Shown here: one piece after another, positions 44,328 through 55,671 of the stretch
How the letters are laid out: each line of letters starts with the position of its first letter
How positions within the stretch are numbered: the first letter of the stretch is position 1
Source of the DNA: Amphibalanus amphitrite
Lineage: Eukaryota > Arthropoda > Thecostraca > Balanomorpha > Balanidae
Reading direction: 5' to 3'
Length of the DNA: 64,000 nt
Assembly: GCF_019059575.1 (NCBI RefSeq)
Contig: NW_024881713.1
Coordinates: 434,001-498,000 of the forward strand
The notes under the pieces: generated by a model
What the model saw: the letters and a program-made list of their open reading frames with translations, nothing else
The model's database searches: none
What the model was told of the DNA's origin: nothing
Position numbers and translations under genes: made by a program

Positions 44328-44710
44328 GGGGCAAGAAGATAGGACAAATGCTAAAGAAAAAGAAAATCAAGACATCAAACGAAGACAGCATAGTATACAA
44401 AATTCCGTGTAGCAAATGTGATAGGGCGTATTATGGTGAAACGGGGAGGGGTCTTAAAACTAGAATTCGGGAACATAGGAACGATTTACGCAACCACAGG
44501 GAGACGAAGGCTATCGTGATGCACGCTGATAAAGAGGGACATTTACCGAACTGGAATGGTGCCGAAGCCCTACACAGCGACCTTAAGAAAACCGAGAGGT
44601 GGCTGATCGAGGCGGCATACATCCGAACTGAAAAAGCCACGAACGTATCACAAGGATTTTTCAAGTTACATACGAGCATAGCAGAACGAGTTAAAAAGAA
44701 AACGACATAA
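44328..44710 (+). pseudogene. PLE B tail copy: GIY-YIG domain (plus unit)
   Basis: Begins within SGGKKIGQMLKKKKIKT and runs through GIY-YIG to the stop at 44708-44710, followed by a tail (to about 44955) leading straight into the next ORF. It is the upstream pseudo-LTR of the plus-strand unit. Confidence 0.85.
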
Positions 44711-44835
44711 AGAAACTCTATCGATCGATCGCCGAATTTCCCTTCGGGGAGATGTTTTTGATAAACTGTTTAATACTTTGTAATATTTTTCGAATGCATT
44801 CAAAAAATGTATGATTTGTGAAATGTGTTAGATCG

Positions 44836-44880
44836 CCCATGACTAAGCAAATATAAGCGAAACGTCGGGTAGCTTATCTT
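44836..44880 (+). ncRNA. Degenerate hammerhead-like motif, upstream tail (plus unit)
   Basis: ATGACTAAGCAAATATAAGC then GAAACGTCGGGTAGC, same as in the other family B tails. Confidence 0.3.
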
Positions 44881-44972
44881 TAATTTCATTTAGTTTAATG
44901 TAATATTTCGCATTAAAGTAAATATGGCCTTTCGTACGCTTTATTAACAATTGTCTCAAATAAAACTTCAAC

Positions 44973-47278
44973 ATGTCAAGTGTTACGGAAGAGCCTTTCG
45001 AAGTACGTAGAACATTTTACTCTGAATCTAAACGAAATCGAACGATCGAAAGACTAGAGTTTTTACAAAGATGTAAAGAAGAACAAGTGCTCCCGAAATC
45101 GGCACCGATTCAACTGAGATCAAAGGAGCATCCATTCACTGCCGCAGCCAGAGCATACCTGGAGGATGCCATCAAAAGCTTAAAAGACAAGATCATTCTG
45201 CTGAAAAACAGTGTTTCAAGCATTACGCTTCCAGAACACTTGAAACGTCAACTGAAAACAGAGTCAATTGAACATAAAGCCAATTTGGAAAGAAAACTGA
45301 ACACGTTGTGTTCATCGAGTGATTGGAATAAAGCTGGCAATAGCTCATTAATCACTAATCTATCTGACCGTATACTGACCCAAACGGAAACCGCAGTCCT
45401 ATCACTTGGTCTAAAATTTGACACAGGAGGGTCGAACAAGAACCTACAAGATTTTGTGATAAAGAATCATAGATATGACGAGTCAGATATAGAAAAGGGT
45501 TTTAAGCAAGGTGTCACGGCTTGCATGGTAGCACTAGCTAGCGACCAAGAACAAGCTATTCCAAAGAGATTTTCAAAGGCACTAGAAGTTCTCAGAAACG
45601 ACCCCAACATTATCATAACAACAGCAGACAAGGGCGGCGGTGTAGTAGTGATGAACACTAAAGATTACGAAAGTAAAATGAAGTTACTTTTACAAGATAG
45701 TGACACTTACAAGAACGTACAAAAGGGAACGTGTAACAAACAGTCGGACACGTTTACCAAACAAGCAAGGAAGGTTATGCGACAGACAGACTCGGGGAAA
45801 AAGCTACAGTATCTTTTGGAAGAGAAGCCGACGCCCCCATCTATGCGAGGTCAGCCCAAAACACACAAAAAAGACGTACCGATGTGCCCGATAACATCTG
45901 GCATAGGCAGCGCGCCGCACAGGCTGGCCAAGCATCTGGCGAAGCCGCTCACTCAATGTCTGGGGAGACTGAGTGATACACACCTGAGAAATTCGACCGA
46001 TATTTTTTGGAAAGACTCAAAACCATAGACCTCACTGGAAAGAAAATGATAAGCCTCGACGTGAAGTCGTTATTTACGAACGTCTCTATTGATGGGGCTA
46101 TGCGAGCCCTCAGGGAAGTTTTAGAACTTTCGGATGATATCCAGCTACCCGTCTCCAAAGATGACTACATTAAACTGGTCGAACTCTGCATCAAGTTCGG
46201 TAACTTCGAGTTCCAAGGAGAGGAGTATGTACAGATAAATGGCTTAGCAATGGGGTCGCCATTAAGTGCTGTGTTAGCAAATCTGTACATGGAGCTGATT
46301 GAAAAGGAGCACTATTCAGCCATTCTTGGTGACAACGTCAACATGTACAGATACGTAGATGATATATTAGCATTTGTTCCGATAGAGTGTGATGTCAAAG
46401 ACTTGCTGAAGCGGCTCAATGGTGTTGAGCCGGCCATACAACTGACGGTGGAAGAAGAGAGGGAAGGCATGCTTCCATTCTTGGACGTGATCATAAGGAG
46501 ATATGATCATGATATAAAATTCTCAGTCTACCGAAAGCCCACAAACAAGGATGATTTTGTGCATTATTTTTCAAGACATAGCCAGAGAACAAAGACTGGT
46601 ATAGTGATCGGATTCTTCTTGAGAGCTTACCGAATTTGCTCACCAGAGTACATCAAGGATGAACTGGAATATATCACAAGAACTTTCATAAAGCTAAAAT
46701 TTCCAGAGGCCCTGATAATCGACCTGAAACGCAAAGCGTGGGAGATAAAGAAGAGGGCAGATAGACGGAAAGATGAGAATGAGACAAACGAAGAGAAGAA
46801 AGATGAAACAAGAACAATGCTCGTTGTTCCTCACAGCAAACAGGTAGACAGTGTCAGTCAGCAACTGTCTCCAGAAATCAGGATGGTCACATCAGGGGGC
46901 AAGAAGATAGGACAAATGCTAAAGAAAAAGAAAATCAAGACATCAAACGAAGACAGCATAGTATACAAAATTCCGTGTAGCAAATGTGATAGGGCGTATT
47001 ATGGTGAAACGGGGAGGGGTCTTAAAACTAGAATTCGGGAACATAGGAACGATTTATGCAACCACAGGGAGACGAAGGCTATCGTGATGCACGCTGATAA
47101 AGAGGGACATTTACCGAACTGGAATGGTGCCGAAGCCCTACACAGCGACCTTAAGAAAACCGAGAGGTGGCTGATCGAGGCGGCATACATCCGAACTGAA
47201 AAAGCCACGAACGTATCACAAGGATTTTTCAAGTTACATACGAGCATAGCAGAACGAGTTAAAAAGAAAACGACATAA
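44973..47278 (+). pseudogene. Penelope-like element B: frameshifted RT / GIY-YIG copy
   Basis: Nearly identical to the intact minus-strand ORF. A 2-base gain in a T run at about 46003-46010 shifts the frame after RNSTD. The first frame ends at 46028 and the second, ERLKTIDLTGKKMISLDVKS, runs to 47278. The conserved RPITSG block reads CPITSG here (R to C), and RNHRE in GIY-YIG reads CNHRE. Motifs A, B and YVDD and the GIY-YIG signature are otherwise kept. Recent inactivation. Confidence 0.92.
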
Positions 47279-47397
47279 AGAAACTCTATCGATCGATCGC
47301 CGAATTTCCCTTCGGGGAGATGTTTTTGATAAACTGTTTAATACTTTGTAATATTTTTCGAATGCATTCAAAAAATGTATGATTTGTGAAATGTGTT

Positions 47398-47442
47398 AGA
47401 TCGCCCATGACTAAGCAAATATAAGCGAAACGTCGGGTAGCT
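47398..47442 (+). ncRNA. Degenerate hammerhead-like motif, 3' tail (plus unit)
   Basis: Fourth copy of the GAAACGTC-containing tail motif, just before the PLE boundary at 47515. Confidence 0.3.
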
Positions 47443-47527
47443 TATCTTTAATTTCATTTAGTTTAATGTAATATTTCGCATTAAAGTAAATATGGCCTTT
47501 CGTACGCTTTATTAACTAAAATTGTAA

Positions 47528-47871
47528 AATTTGCTCGGCGTATCACGGGTCGTGAGAGTGCGAATGTGGCATGGCGAAGAGACTTAGCCTTCGAACATGA
47601 CATTGCTGCATTGAATATAATTCGTCAGTGTCTGCTTTTTCCGGAGATTACAACACCATTGATATCCTCGCTCTTTATAACTAGAAGATCTGACCGTGAG
47701 ACAAGACAGTCGGAGAACCTAGATCTGGTTGCTCCGCGAACAGATTTTATGAAATATTCACTGTCATATCATGGCTCTAAATTGTGGAATAGTTTGCCCA
47801 CTAGAATGAGGAATGCCTCAAAATTTGAATTGAAAAAGTACCTCCTAGCAAAAGCAAACACTGACAACTGA
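47528..47871 (+). pseudogene. LINE ORF2 C-terminus
   Basis: Continues the frame broken at 35278: FARRITGRESANVAWRRDLA, then LSYHGSKLWNSLPTRMRNAS and a stop. The WNSLP box is typical of the C-terminal tail of CR1/L2/Jockey-type ORF2 proteins. The join with the 5' part is in frame after removing one TSD copy. Confidence 0.85.
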
Positions 47872-48034
47872 TGACCACGTTTCACCCATATGTGTGCGAA
47901 TGTACTTGTATGTGCCCTGCAGTGTACCGTTAAACGTACCAACCATCATTGTTTACTGCATGAACAGATGTGTTGGAATTGGCAATGTTCCACTGTAACG
48001 CCCACCCGATGATCGTGGTTAGTGGAATAAACGA

Positions 48035-48058
48035 TATAATAATAATAATAATAATAAT
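48035..48058. repeat. AAT microsatellite at the LINE 3' end
   Basis: ATAATAATAATAATAATAAT ends the LINE, consistent with a short-repeat 3' terminus rather than poly(A). Confidence 0.8.
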
Positions 48059-49020
48059 CCATGTTGACAACTTCTTATCGTCTATGGGACATTGTTTCGT
48101 GACAGCTAACAGAAGCCATGGCATTTTATATAATTGCTGTCAAACAGTGCTCACACGACCCTAAAAGCTTTTGATTCTCGACACAACTCAGGCAATCGCG
48201 ACCAATGAGTGACCTGGAAACACTCTGGGACAGTGGTCGTCGCATGTCGTCCATGAAAATGCGCTCGCCAGCGGCTGTCTCAGGCCACCGAACGGGACCA
48301 TTTTCCCCGGGGAGCGGGCAGGTCCAGACTCCAGTGTAATGTATATCTGTAGCGGTCCGTGGTCCTGACACACACCTCACCCCCCCCATCCCCCGGGGAC
48401 CACTGATCAGAGGTCGCCGCCTCCAGATCACCAGTGCACCAATGACGTCATCGAGAGAGCAACGTCTGGGCAGCAACGGCAGGCGCGCAGCCTCGGTATT
48501 TACATTTCAGCAGTTTAAGGACAAATATATGTGAATGGTGAGCTAGAGGGGCAGATCAACCAAAGAGTTCAAAGGGTGTTCGAATCGTATTAACAAGCGG
48601 TTTTAATGCCGTGATTTTCCTACGTCGATACCTACGTCTGGGCAACATATCTGGATCGACTCCCACCGCCGTGACACTACTGTGTCCAGGAAAATTGTGT
48701 TTCTGTGGGGGCAATTGGCGCACATCCAGGCCGTTCCAATCCTGCCCGCGCAATCCTCTCGGGTCGGTAGTGAGGAGGGCAGGCGCCGGGCTCACGCAGT
48801 AACGCCGGATGATCCGAGCTTGTCAGCGCGCTAAACAGCGCCCTCCCAACACAAACACTCGGTTCTCTCAGCGGCCGCAGACGGAGCGCTAAAAACGCGG
48901 CGCCGCCGCCGCTGTCACCTTCTCGCCACTGCCCAGCGACCGCTGTTACTGCGCCCGAGGAAGTCAAAAGCGAAGAGCTACTCGCTCGGCGCTACAAAGG
49001 CCGTCGGTACCCCGCTCACA
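48059..49020. other. No recognised gene; CpG-rich toward the right
   Basis: No domain or repeat seen. GC content and CpG rise from about 48700, leading into the promoter candidate. Confidence 0.4.
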
Positions 49021-49025
49021 CACAC

Positions 49026-49110
49026 CTATATAAGACGGCTCAGTTACCGGCGGTGACCGCGCCCAGCGCGGCCCTAGAGCCTTTCAGCTCGTGTTTTCGG
49101 CTCCAGTCAG
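49026..49110 (+). promoter_or_regulatory. Candidate TATA/initiator core promoter
   Basis: CTATATAAGACGG at about 49024-49036. An arthropod initiator-like CTCAGTTACC follows closely (49038), and CCAGTCAGTGTG lies 75 bp downstream. It sits in a CpG-rich block between transposons. The spacing is not perfect for either initiator. Confidence 0.4.
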
Positions 49111-49566
49111 TGTGTTCGTTTTGGGGGCGTGGAGGGAGTGCTTTCCAGCAAACGTCGTCCACGGCACACACCTGTAAAGATAGCGCGCGCGCGCGTGCAG
49201 CAAAAACACCAGGTGCGCGGGGGCCGATTGTGGCGCGGGTGACGGTTCTTCCGCGGCGCTGGCCAGCAGCCTGACGTGTTTGGGTGGGGTACACAGGGGA
49301 TTGTCCTCTTATCACCTACCTTGTCACATGGAGGCGTACCGACCGGCCCGGCGAAGGGGTGATACCGATAGGTGTGGGACGTGGGTGGAGGGTCAAAGAG
49401 GTCTTTGGGCGAAAGAGAAATAAAGATACTGCTATTGTGAAGGTGTTTTTGTTTGCCTTGTGACGTTGCGAATTCAGTATCAGGTAAAGCGTAAAAGTGG
49501 ATAGGTTAGTCATGGGCCAGGCGGGTCACGCAGTATAGATAACTGACGGAGCACAGCTATTATAGG
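49060..49566 (+). other. Candidate 5' leader exon ending at a strong splice donor
   Basis: From the promoter candidate to ATTATAG/GTAAGTAGT (exon end about 49566), a near-consensus donor. A short frame from ATG at 49328 (MEAYRPARRRGDTD) lies inside but ends at 31 codons, so the exon would be mostly non-coding. Confidence 0.3.
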
Positions 49567-50197
49567 TAAGTAGTGGATAATACATTATCATTTTTATGTA
49601 CCTATTGTTAAAGACAACTCGAATTGTTACCATCATAGCAAAATCGAGCCGTTTTGATTTTTTTTAGTAACAGCTTATCAACGTTTTGGGCCAAAACACA
49701 TCCCGCTTACAAAAACTAGCATATGCTAATTATCAACTACCTATGTGTTCAAAAGTTGGCTCGAATAGCCAACAGTCACTTCTTATGATTCACCGACGAA
49801 AGTAGCTATGTCGTCAATCACGTTCATTAGGGATTACGTCAATGCGTCTAATATTCCGGTGAGTGGATTTTCTAGTTCGGACTGCTTCACGAGGGGCCGA
49901 GCACATATGACTCAGTTATTACGTATTCGTGCTAAATCCACCAAAATTGATCGTCCGGCTGGTCCATTTAGTGACAGTGGCCTGAGGGGGGGGGGGGGGC
50001 AGCTTAGTTCATCCCCGGTCGAGGTAATTGGGGCGGGCTAATACACACGCGGACAGTAGGATGATTGATGGAGCTTCAGTCGCGATTGGAAATTGGCACA
50101 CACCAGTCAATCACGCTGTCCAACCACGACTGAATATGCGTACATGGCTGGTTCACGACAGTAAACCATCATGCCACTATGGTTATTTTTTTTTCAG

Positions 50198-50261
50198 ATG
50201 CTAAGAAGGAAGCTTGGCACAAAGGAAGCTAAGGATAAAATGTCCGAGAGGCGTATTTTAG
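50198..50261 (+). CDS. Candidate short coding exon, product unknown
   Basis: Preceded by TTATTTTTTTTTCAG, a very strong acceptor ending at 50197, and opens directly with ATG: MLRRKLGTKEAKDKMSERR. The frame closes at TGA about 100 bp later unless spliced at TTTTAG/GTCGGT (50261). It pairs naturally with the donor at 49566. Basic and lysine/arginine-rich; I do not recognise the protein. Confidence 0.3.
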
Positions 50262-51186
50262 GTCGGTGCAATTTGCAAAACATGATTCCCTGCTATAGAT
50301 GACCATAAGTCCGACAAACACTGATAAAGTTACCTAGTTGGGGATTCGAAATGCCTTCCGGAGCTGACTCGAGCGGCTGTTTGAATCATTTTGGGCATGC
50401 GGGAGCTCACTGAGAGTATATGGGTTTTGGCGGCTCCTGCGCGGCCGCTGCCTCCGCTGCGTCCCACCGCACCGGAGCACCAAACATGTGCTCCTCTCCG
50501 CTCTCCGGAGCCCCTGCCTGTCGAGATGAGGCGGGTCCCTGGGGCACGCGGAGGGGAGTTTTACTCCGCCGGAGCTGGCTGGCCGGGTTGCGCAGCCGTC
50601 GTGGGGCGCGTCTGCCTCCGGTGTTACACAGGGCTGCGCACTGTCTCCTGGGGTTTAGCCCCCGACTCTGCAGACGGTCTGACGGACCGAGCGTGAGCCG
50701 AGGGGAGGCTGTATCGTAAACGAGTTGGATTCGGAAGGGCGATCTCACCACTATTTGGCTATGTTACACTATGCATAAAACAATTCCATAGTTGTTAAGC
50801 GTCGACTACGCTTTAAATTCGGTCTTGAACGATACATTAACGATAAACAGTGTATTTTTGCACTACGAGTGAGATAATACCTAATACATGAATTCAATAT
50901 AAGTAGGCAAACAACGAACAACTAACGACAATTTCGAGCTACAGCGCCCTGTTACAGCTGTCCAGCCCGGTGTCAGTTCAGTAGCCCACACCGCGGCATT
51001 CCCGGTCGATTGGCCGTCGATAGGAGACCATTAAAGGTAGTGTGCCACCTTTGAAAGATTTCCCGTTTTATTTTTCCTAGGATAAGAAGCTTCTGTTTTT
51101 ACCTAATATCGCAAAAAAAAAATCAAAAATGGGCCTGGAATAGTGCCGTGTTACGACCATACGACGTACGGGAATGAGTTATCAGC
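50262..51186. other. No recognised gene
   Basis: GC-rich block at 50400-50700 open in several frames at once (sign of composition, not coding), then AT-rich sequence without features. Confidence 0.4.
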
Positions 51187-51489
51187 TGTCTAATCATGGG
51201 CGTAGGAACGTCATGAAAAGTGGGTGGGCCACCCTATCAAGGGGCCTCCTTTTCCAGGGGGCCTCCTATTTTCAGGGGCCTCCAACTTTTGCCTCGTCCT
51301 GCTGGCTGCTTTCAAGTATGACCTCCAAATCTAGCTTCTGAGATCGGGCAGATATACCTAGGGGCGTAACCGCTTAAGCGAACAGTGCAGAAAGTCCGCA
51401 CCATTTTTAAAACTTATTCCCCTCCGATTTTTTTTAGAATGTATTTGCCGCAAACGGCGCATGACCCCTGAAAACCCTTACACAAATGT

Positions 51490-52405
51490 CTTCCTCGTTC
51501 CCCAGGTGCCCCCATTAGCTTCATAGGCGCCCTCTTTGGCATATCAGCGCCCTATGTATAGTCATCAGAGACATCCCATATATGTCCCACAGTCGCCCCA
51601 TTGTCGCATACAATGTGCGCTTATCATAGGCGTCTCTCTTTTATGGACACTTGAAGGCACCTCTCTTTGCCATGCCGGCGCCCCTGTTTCTTATGAATGC
51701 ACCCCCATGGCATTGATCAATTGCAATTTGCAGACCTCTATTGCATGTGGACGCCCATATATGTAGGCCTCAGAGGCGCCCCTCTTTCGCATTGAGGCGT
51801 CCCTATGGGCTTCATAGGCGCCCCTCTATTGCACGTAGGTGCCCCACTGTCTCAGAACCGCTCCCCTTTGGCATGGAGACGCCCATCTTTCGTACGGAGG
51901 AGCCGCTGTGGTTCTTAGAGACGGCATGGTGCTCCCAGACGCAGATGGGGCTCTCGGAGTCGACAGTGTGGGACCTTCAGTCGCTGATGGGTGCCCGCCA
52001 GATGTGGACCCTCGGAGACGCCGGTATGGGGCCCTCAGAGATGCCAGTATGTGGCCCTTAGAGACACCGGTGTGGAACCCTCAGATACTTCAGTGTGAAG
52101 CCCTTACAATTGCTGGTGTGGAGCTATGAATGCGCTGGCTTAAATCCCTCAGAGGCCGGTACATGGACATAAGAGCTCAGTGAGAGCTTGTGTGGCGCCT
52201 TCAGTGGCCTTGTGGAGCCGTTAGACATCAACATGGTGCTCTCAGGAGCCGGTGAGTCCTCAGAGTCACCGGTGTGGGGCCTTCCGAGCTCCGAGATACT
52301 GGTCTGGGGCCCTCAGAGGTGTCGATGTGGGTCCTTCAGATGTACCTATAGAGCCTTGAGATGCACACTGCACAGGTGTGGTGGCCCACAGAGGCGCCGG
52401 TGTGG
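51490..52405. repeat. Degenerate GGCGCCC/GGGGCCCTCAGAG array
   Basis: Units of about 25-45 bp, first of the form CATAGGCGCCCCTCTTT, then changing to GCCGGTGTGGGGCCCTCAGA. Open frames across it are by-products. Confidence 0.75.
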
Positions 52406-52704
52406 GGCCCACTGGCGGATCCAGGGGGGGGGCCACGGGGGCCATGCCCCCCCCCAAAGGCCTAAAGTGGCCTGTTTGGCCCCCCCCCAAAACGTAAGAA
52501 AAATTGCTAAGAAAATATACCTTGATGGAGGTTTTTAGCCACTTGGTGAAGTAAAGCTTTCCACAGCAGTATATGGAAGCAATATGGTAGCAGTGAGGGT
52601 CAGTCAAAAGTTGCGCGAGTGGAGTCGACCTTCAAAAAAGACTTGTTGGCACGTGTTTAAGGCGTGGTAGCTGGGAGTTGGCGGTGTTTCGCGTGGTGTG
52701 GCAT

Positions 52705-53383
52705 CACTGGCGGATCCGGGGGGGGGGGCACGGGAGCCTGAGGTGCCCCTGACAGACCCGTGGTGCCCTTGGTAGGTCTGTGGTGCCCCTGGACCCTGGC
52801 AGGCCTGTGGTGCCTCTGGCGGGCCTAGGGTGCCCCTGCTAGGCTGCTGATGCCCCTGGGACCTGGCAGGACTGTGGTGCCCCTGACAAGCCTAAAGTGC
52901 CCCCAACAGGCCCGTGATGCCCCCGACAGGCCCAAGGTGCCCCTGCGTGATGCCGTGATGCCTGCGAGGCCGGTGGTACCCCTGCGAGGTCGGTGGGGCC
53001 CCTGACAGGCCCATGGTGCCCCTGCGAGGCCGGTGGTGCCCCTGCTAGACCGGTGGTGCCCCTGGCAGGCCTGTGGTGCCCCTGCTAGGCCGCTGGTGCC
53101 CCTGGGCCCTGACAGGACTGTGGTGCCCCTGACAGGCCCATGGTGCCCCTGCGAGGCCGGCGGCGCCCCTGGCAGGTCTCTGGTGTCCCTGACAGACCTG
53201 GAGTGCCCCTGACAAGCCTGTGGGGCCCCTCACAGGCCCGTGGTGCCCTTGTTAGGCCTGTGGTGCCCCTGGCGGGCTGGTGGTGCCCCTGCTAGGCCGG
53301 TGGTGCCCCTGACAGGCCTGTGGTGCCCCCGGGCACTAAGGGGGGTCATGACCCATGTGGCCCCCCTTGGATCTGCCACTGGT
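52705..53383. mobile_element. Further CACTGGCGGATCC-type element nested inside
   Basis: Left CACTGGCGGATCCGGGGGG, right GGATCTGCCACTGG. No matching 8-bp duplication found, so the pairing of ends is tentative. Body is the 24-bp-type array. Another lone left end, CACTGGCGGATCCAGGGAGG, lies at 53640. Confidence 0.5.
52730..53340. repeat. GGTGCCCCTG minisatellite
   Basis: Units of roughly 24-27 bp: GACAGGCCTGTGGTGCCCCT and variants, about two dozen copies. Confidence 0.85.
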
Positions 53384-54079
53384 ACATATTATATTGATTT
53401 GTAATGGCGCTATGGCTTATGCAATATGCAATTGCAGGCACTTGGTATCCCTCACTTATCCCTCATTGGGGGCTCTGGCGGGCTTCTGAGGGCCCACGTC
53501 TATCTCCGGGAGCCCTAGACAGGCTCCTTTGGGTCCTTTCAGTCCACTATAGCATAAGAGGTCTCCATGCGAGTCCTATACATCTGAGGACGTACCCTGA
53601 CGTCTGAGGTACTCAACTGCAGCTCCAATGGTCTCTTACACTGGCGGATCCAGGGAGGGGGCATTTAGGGCCATGCCCCCTTCCCAGAGGCCTAAAGTGG
53701 CCCGTTTGCCCCCTCCCCCAAGCGATAATGAAGCACAGTTCAATCAGTGCCTGGCCCAGGAGCCGAGTTAGACCACCTCCCGTTTTACCACCTCCCGGCC
53801 CGCAAAGGGACCCAAGCACTGACTCGAAGCGGGTTAACTGGTCGACAAAAGCAATGGAAAGTGTTTACAAAGTAATATAAAGGCATGGGTCGGGTGGGCT
53901 ACCATTTATATATTTTTATTTTTAGTTTAAAAAAATATTCATAGTGTCAGGGCTGTGACGAAAAATAAGTGGCCTAAATCCGATGAGAAAACAGGATTTG
54001 GGGGTACCCTAGGTTTGGCTCCTGCATGAGTTGGCCCCCCCCCCCAAAGCGCAAGTCTGGATCCGCCAGTGGTGGGGCC

Positions 54080-55440
54080 CCCAGAGCCACCGATATAGGG
54101 CCCTAAGAGACACTAGTATGACCCTCAAAGGCGCCGCTGTGTGGCGCTCATAAACACTGGTGTTGAGCCATCACAGGCGGGTGGAGCCGTTAGAGGCCGG
54201 AAAGGGCCCTTAGATGCCTACAAGGAGCCTTCAGAAGCCGGCGTGGCACGTGGGGATAAGCGTGTCTACTTAGGAGCCCTTGAGGTGCTCTCATGAGCTC
54301 TGTGGGGCCCTACCGAGCCGAAATATGGCCACGGCCAGTTGCCGCCGCATGGCTCTTCGGACTATCATTCTCAGGGGCCTCATCTGCCTAGTTTGAATAG
54401 AAGGGACTCTCAGACCATCAGTCTCATGGGCCTCCTCTGGCTAGTATAAATAGAAGGGCCTGTTAGACCATCAATCCTAGGGGCCTCCTCTGGTTAGTAT
54501 AAATAGAAGAGCCTCTCAGACCATTAATCATAGGGGGCTCCTGTGGACCGTATAAATAAAAGGGCCTCTCAGACCATCAGTCTCGGGGGCCTCCCTAGAA
54601 AAGTGTAAATGTGGATAGAGGGCCCCCTCAGATTCATTAGGAGTGGACCTCTCTGACTATCAGTCTCAGGGGCCTCTTGTGGCCAGTATGAATATAAGAG
54701 CCTCTCAGACCATCGGTCTCAGGGGCCTCTTCTGACTAGTGTGGATAGAGGGCCCTCCCAGACCACCGGTTTCAGGGGCCTCCAGTGGCCAGTTATATGA
54801 ACAGAAGGGCCTCACAGCCATCAGCCTCGGGGGCCTCTTCTGACTGGTGTGAATATGAGGGCCTCTCATACCATCAGTCTCAGGGGCCTCCTCTGCCTAG
54901 TGTGAATATAAGGGCTTCCCAGGCCATCAGTCTCAGGGGACTCTTCTGACTGGTGCCGGATTGAGGGACCTCCCAGACCGAAAGTTTTGGGGGTCTCCTG
55001 TGGCCAGTATAAATAGAAGGGCCTCTCAGTCCATCAGTATCATGGGCCTCTTCTGCCTGGTGTGATTATAAGGGCCTCTCAGGTCATCAGTCTCAGGGGC
55101 CTCCTCTGACTACTGTGTAGATGGATAGGCCTCCCAGACCATCAGTCCCAGGGGCCTCTTATGACTATTGAGGATAGAGGGGCCTCCTCTGACTAGTGAG
55201 GGTAGGGGGCCTCGGCTAGACCGCCAGTGTCAGGGGCCTAAATTTATTCTGACTAGTGTGGATGGAGGGGTCTCCCAGACCACCAGTCTCAGACCTCTGA
55301 CTAGTGTGGATAGAGAGGCCTCCCAGACCGCCAGTGTTAGGGGCCTCCCCAGACCAGCGTGGATATTGGGGCCTCCTCAGATCCACTAGGGCCTCTCAGG
55401 CCATCAGTCTCAGGGGCTTCGACTGACAAGTATGAACAGA
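54080..55440. repeat. GGGGCCTC array, units near 60 bp
   Basis: Repeated AGACCATCAGTCTCAGGGGC followed by CTCCTCTGACTAGTGTG and AATAGAAGGGCCTCTC; about twenty imperfect units, the first few (54080-54330) being shorter and different. Confidence 0.85.
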
Positions 55441-55671
55441 GGGCCTCCTTGGATCCATCACGGCCCCTTGGAGTCCGTGCGTGGGGATTCGTGGAACTTA
55501 TTTTTACCGAGTTTGTTTATTCTGGAAGGTGACGACGTCCTCTCAAATCGAGAAGAGGGGCCTCGAGTAAAAAGTGGGTGGGCCAAAACACATGGTTGGC
55601 CCCCCCACCTCGAAAAGTGGGTGGGCACTTGCCCACCTGGCCCCCCCTGTTCCTACGCCTATGTGTCTAAT

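Larger units (their letters stand above)
35279..47515. mobile_element. Penelope-like element B, head-to-head pair (12.2 kb, including nested hAT)
   Basis: Flanked by the 12-bp TSD CTAAAATTGTAA and inserted in LINE ORF2. The minus-strand unit has 3' UTR 35279-35531, full ORF 35532-37835, then the tail of a second unit (37850-38493 continuing at 44022-44303). The plus-strand unit starts with a tail copy (about 44328-44955), then full-length ORF region 44973-47278 and 3' UTR to 47515. Partial tandem copies (pseudo-LTRs) and inverted joins are typical of Penelope-like elements. Confidence 0.9.
29891..48058 (+). mobile_element. CR1/L2-like non-LTR retrotransposon, heavily interrupted
   Basis: The parts are ORF1 (29891-30107 plus 30993-31870), a 63-bp spacer, ORF2 (31934-about 32100, 32998-35277, 47528-47871), a 3' UTR and a terminal AAT microsatellite. 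Insertions are at 30108-30988, 32105-32997 and 35279-47515. Without the insertions it is about 4.1 kb. All joins that can be checked keep the reading frame, so it was largely intact when hit. The clade assignment rests on an SGNH-like ORF1 domain plus AP endonuclease and YADD RT. Confidence 0.85.
52410..54071. mobile_element. Nested hAT-like element, CACTGGCGGATCC ends
   Basis: Left CACTGGCGGATCCAGGGGG, right GGATCCGCCAGTG, with 8-bp TSD GTGGGGCC (52402-52409, 54072-54079). It lies within the GGGCCC array of the larger element, and further CACTGGCGG ends are inside it. Confidence 0.8.
51195..55663. mobile_element. 4.47-kb hAT-like element with GGGCCC-array body
   Basis: Ends CATGGGCGTAGGAACG and the complement of CATAGGCGTAGGAACAGGG; subterminal GTGGGTGGGCCA at both ends. 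8-bp TSD TGTCTAAT at 51187-51194 and 55664-55671. Same termini as 27619-29354. No transposase; nearly the whole body is degenerate tandem arrays plus nested hAT-like elements. Confidence 0.85.

Noticed and set aside
51536..52538. Frames over the GGGCCC array
   Set aside because: By-products of degenerate tandem repeats; residues follow the repeat unit, and no domain is present.
54080..55440. CRISPR-like regular spacing of about 60 bp
   Set aside because: Units are similar along their whole length, so there are no spacers; eukaryotic context.
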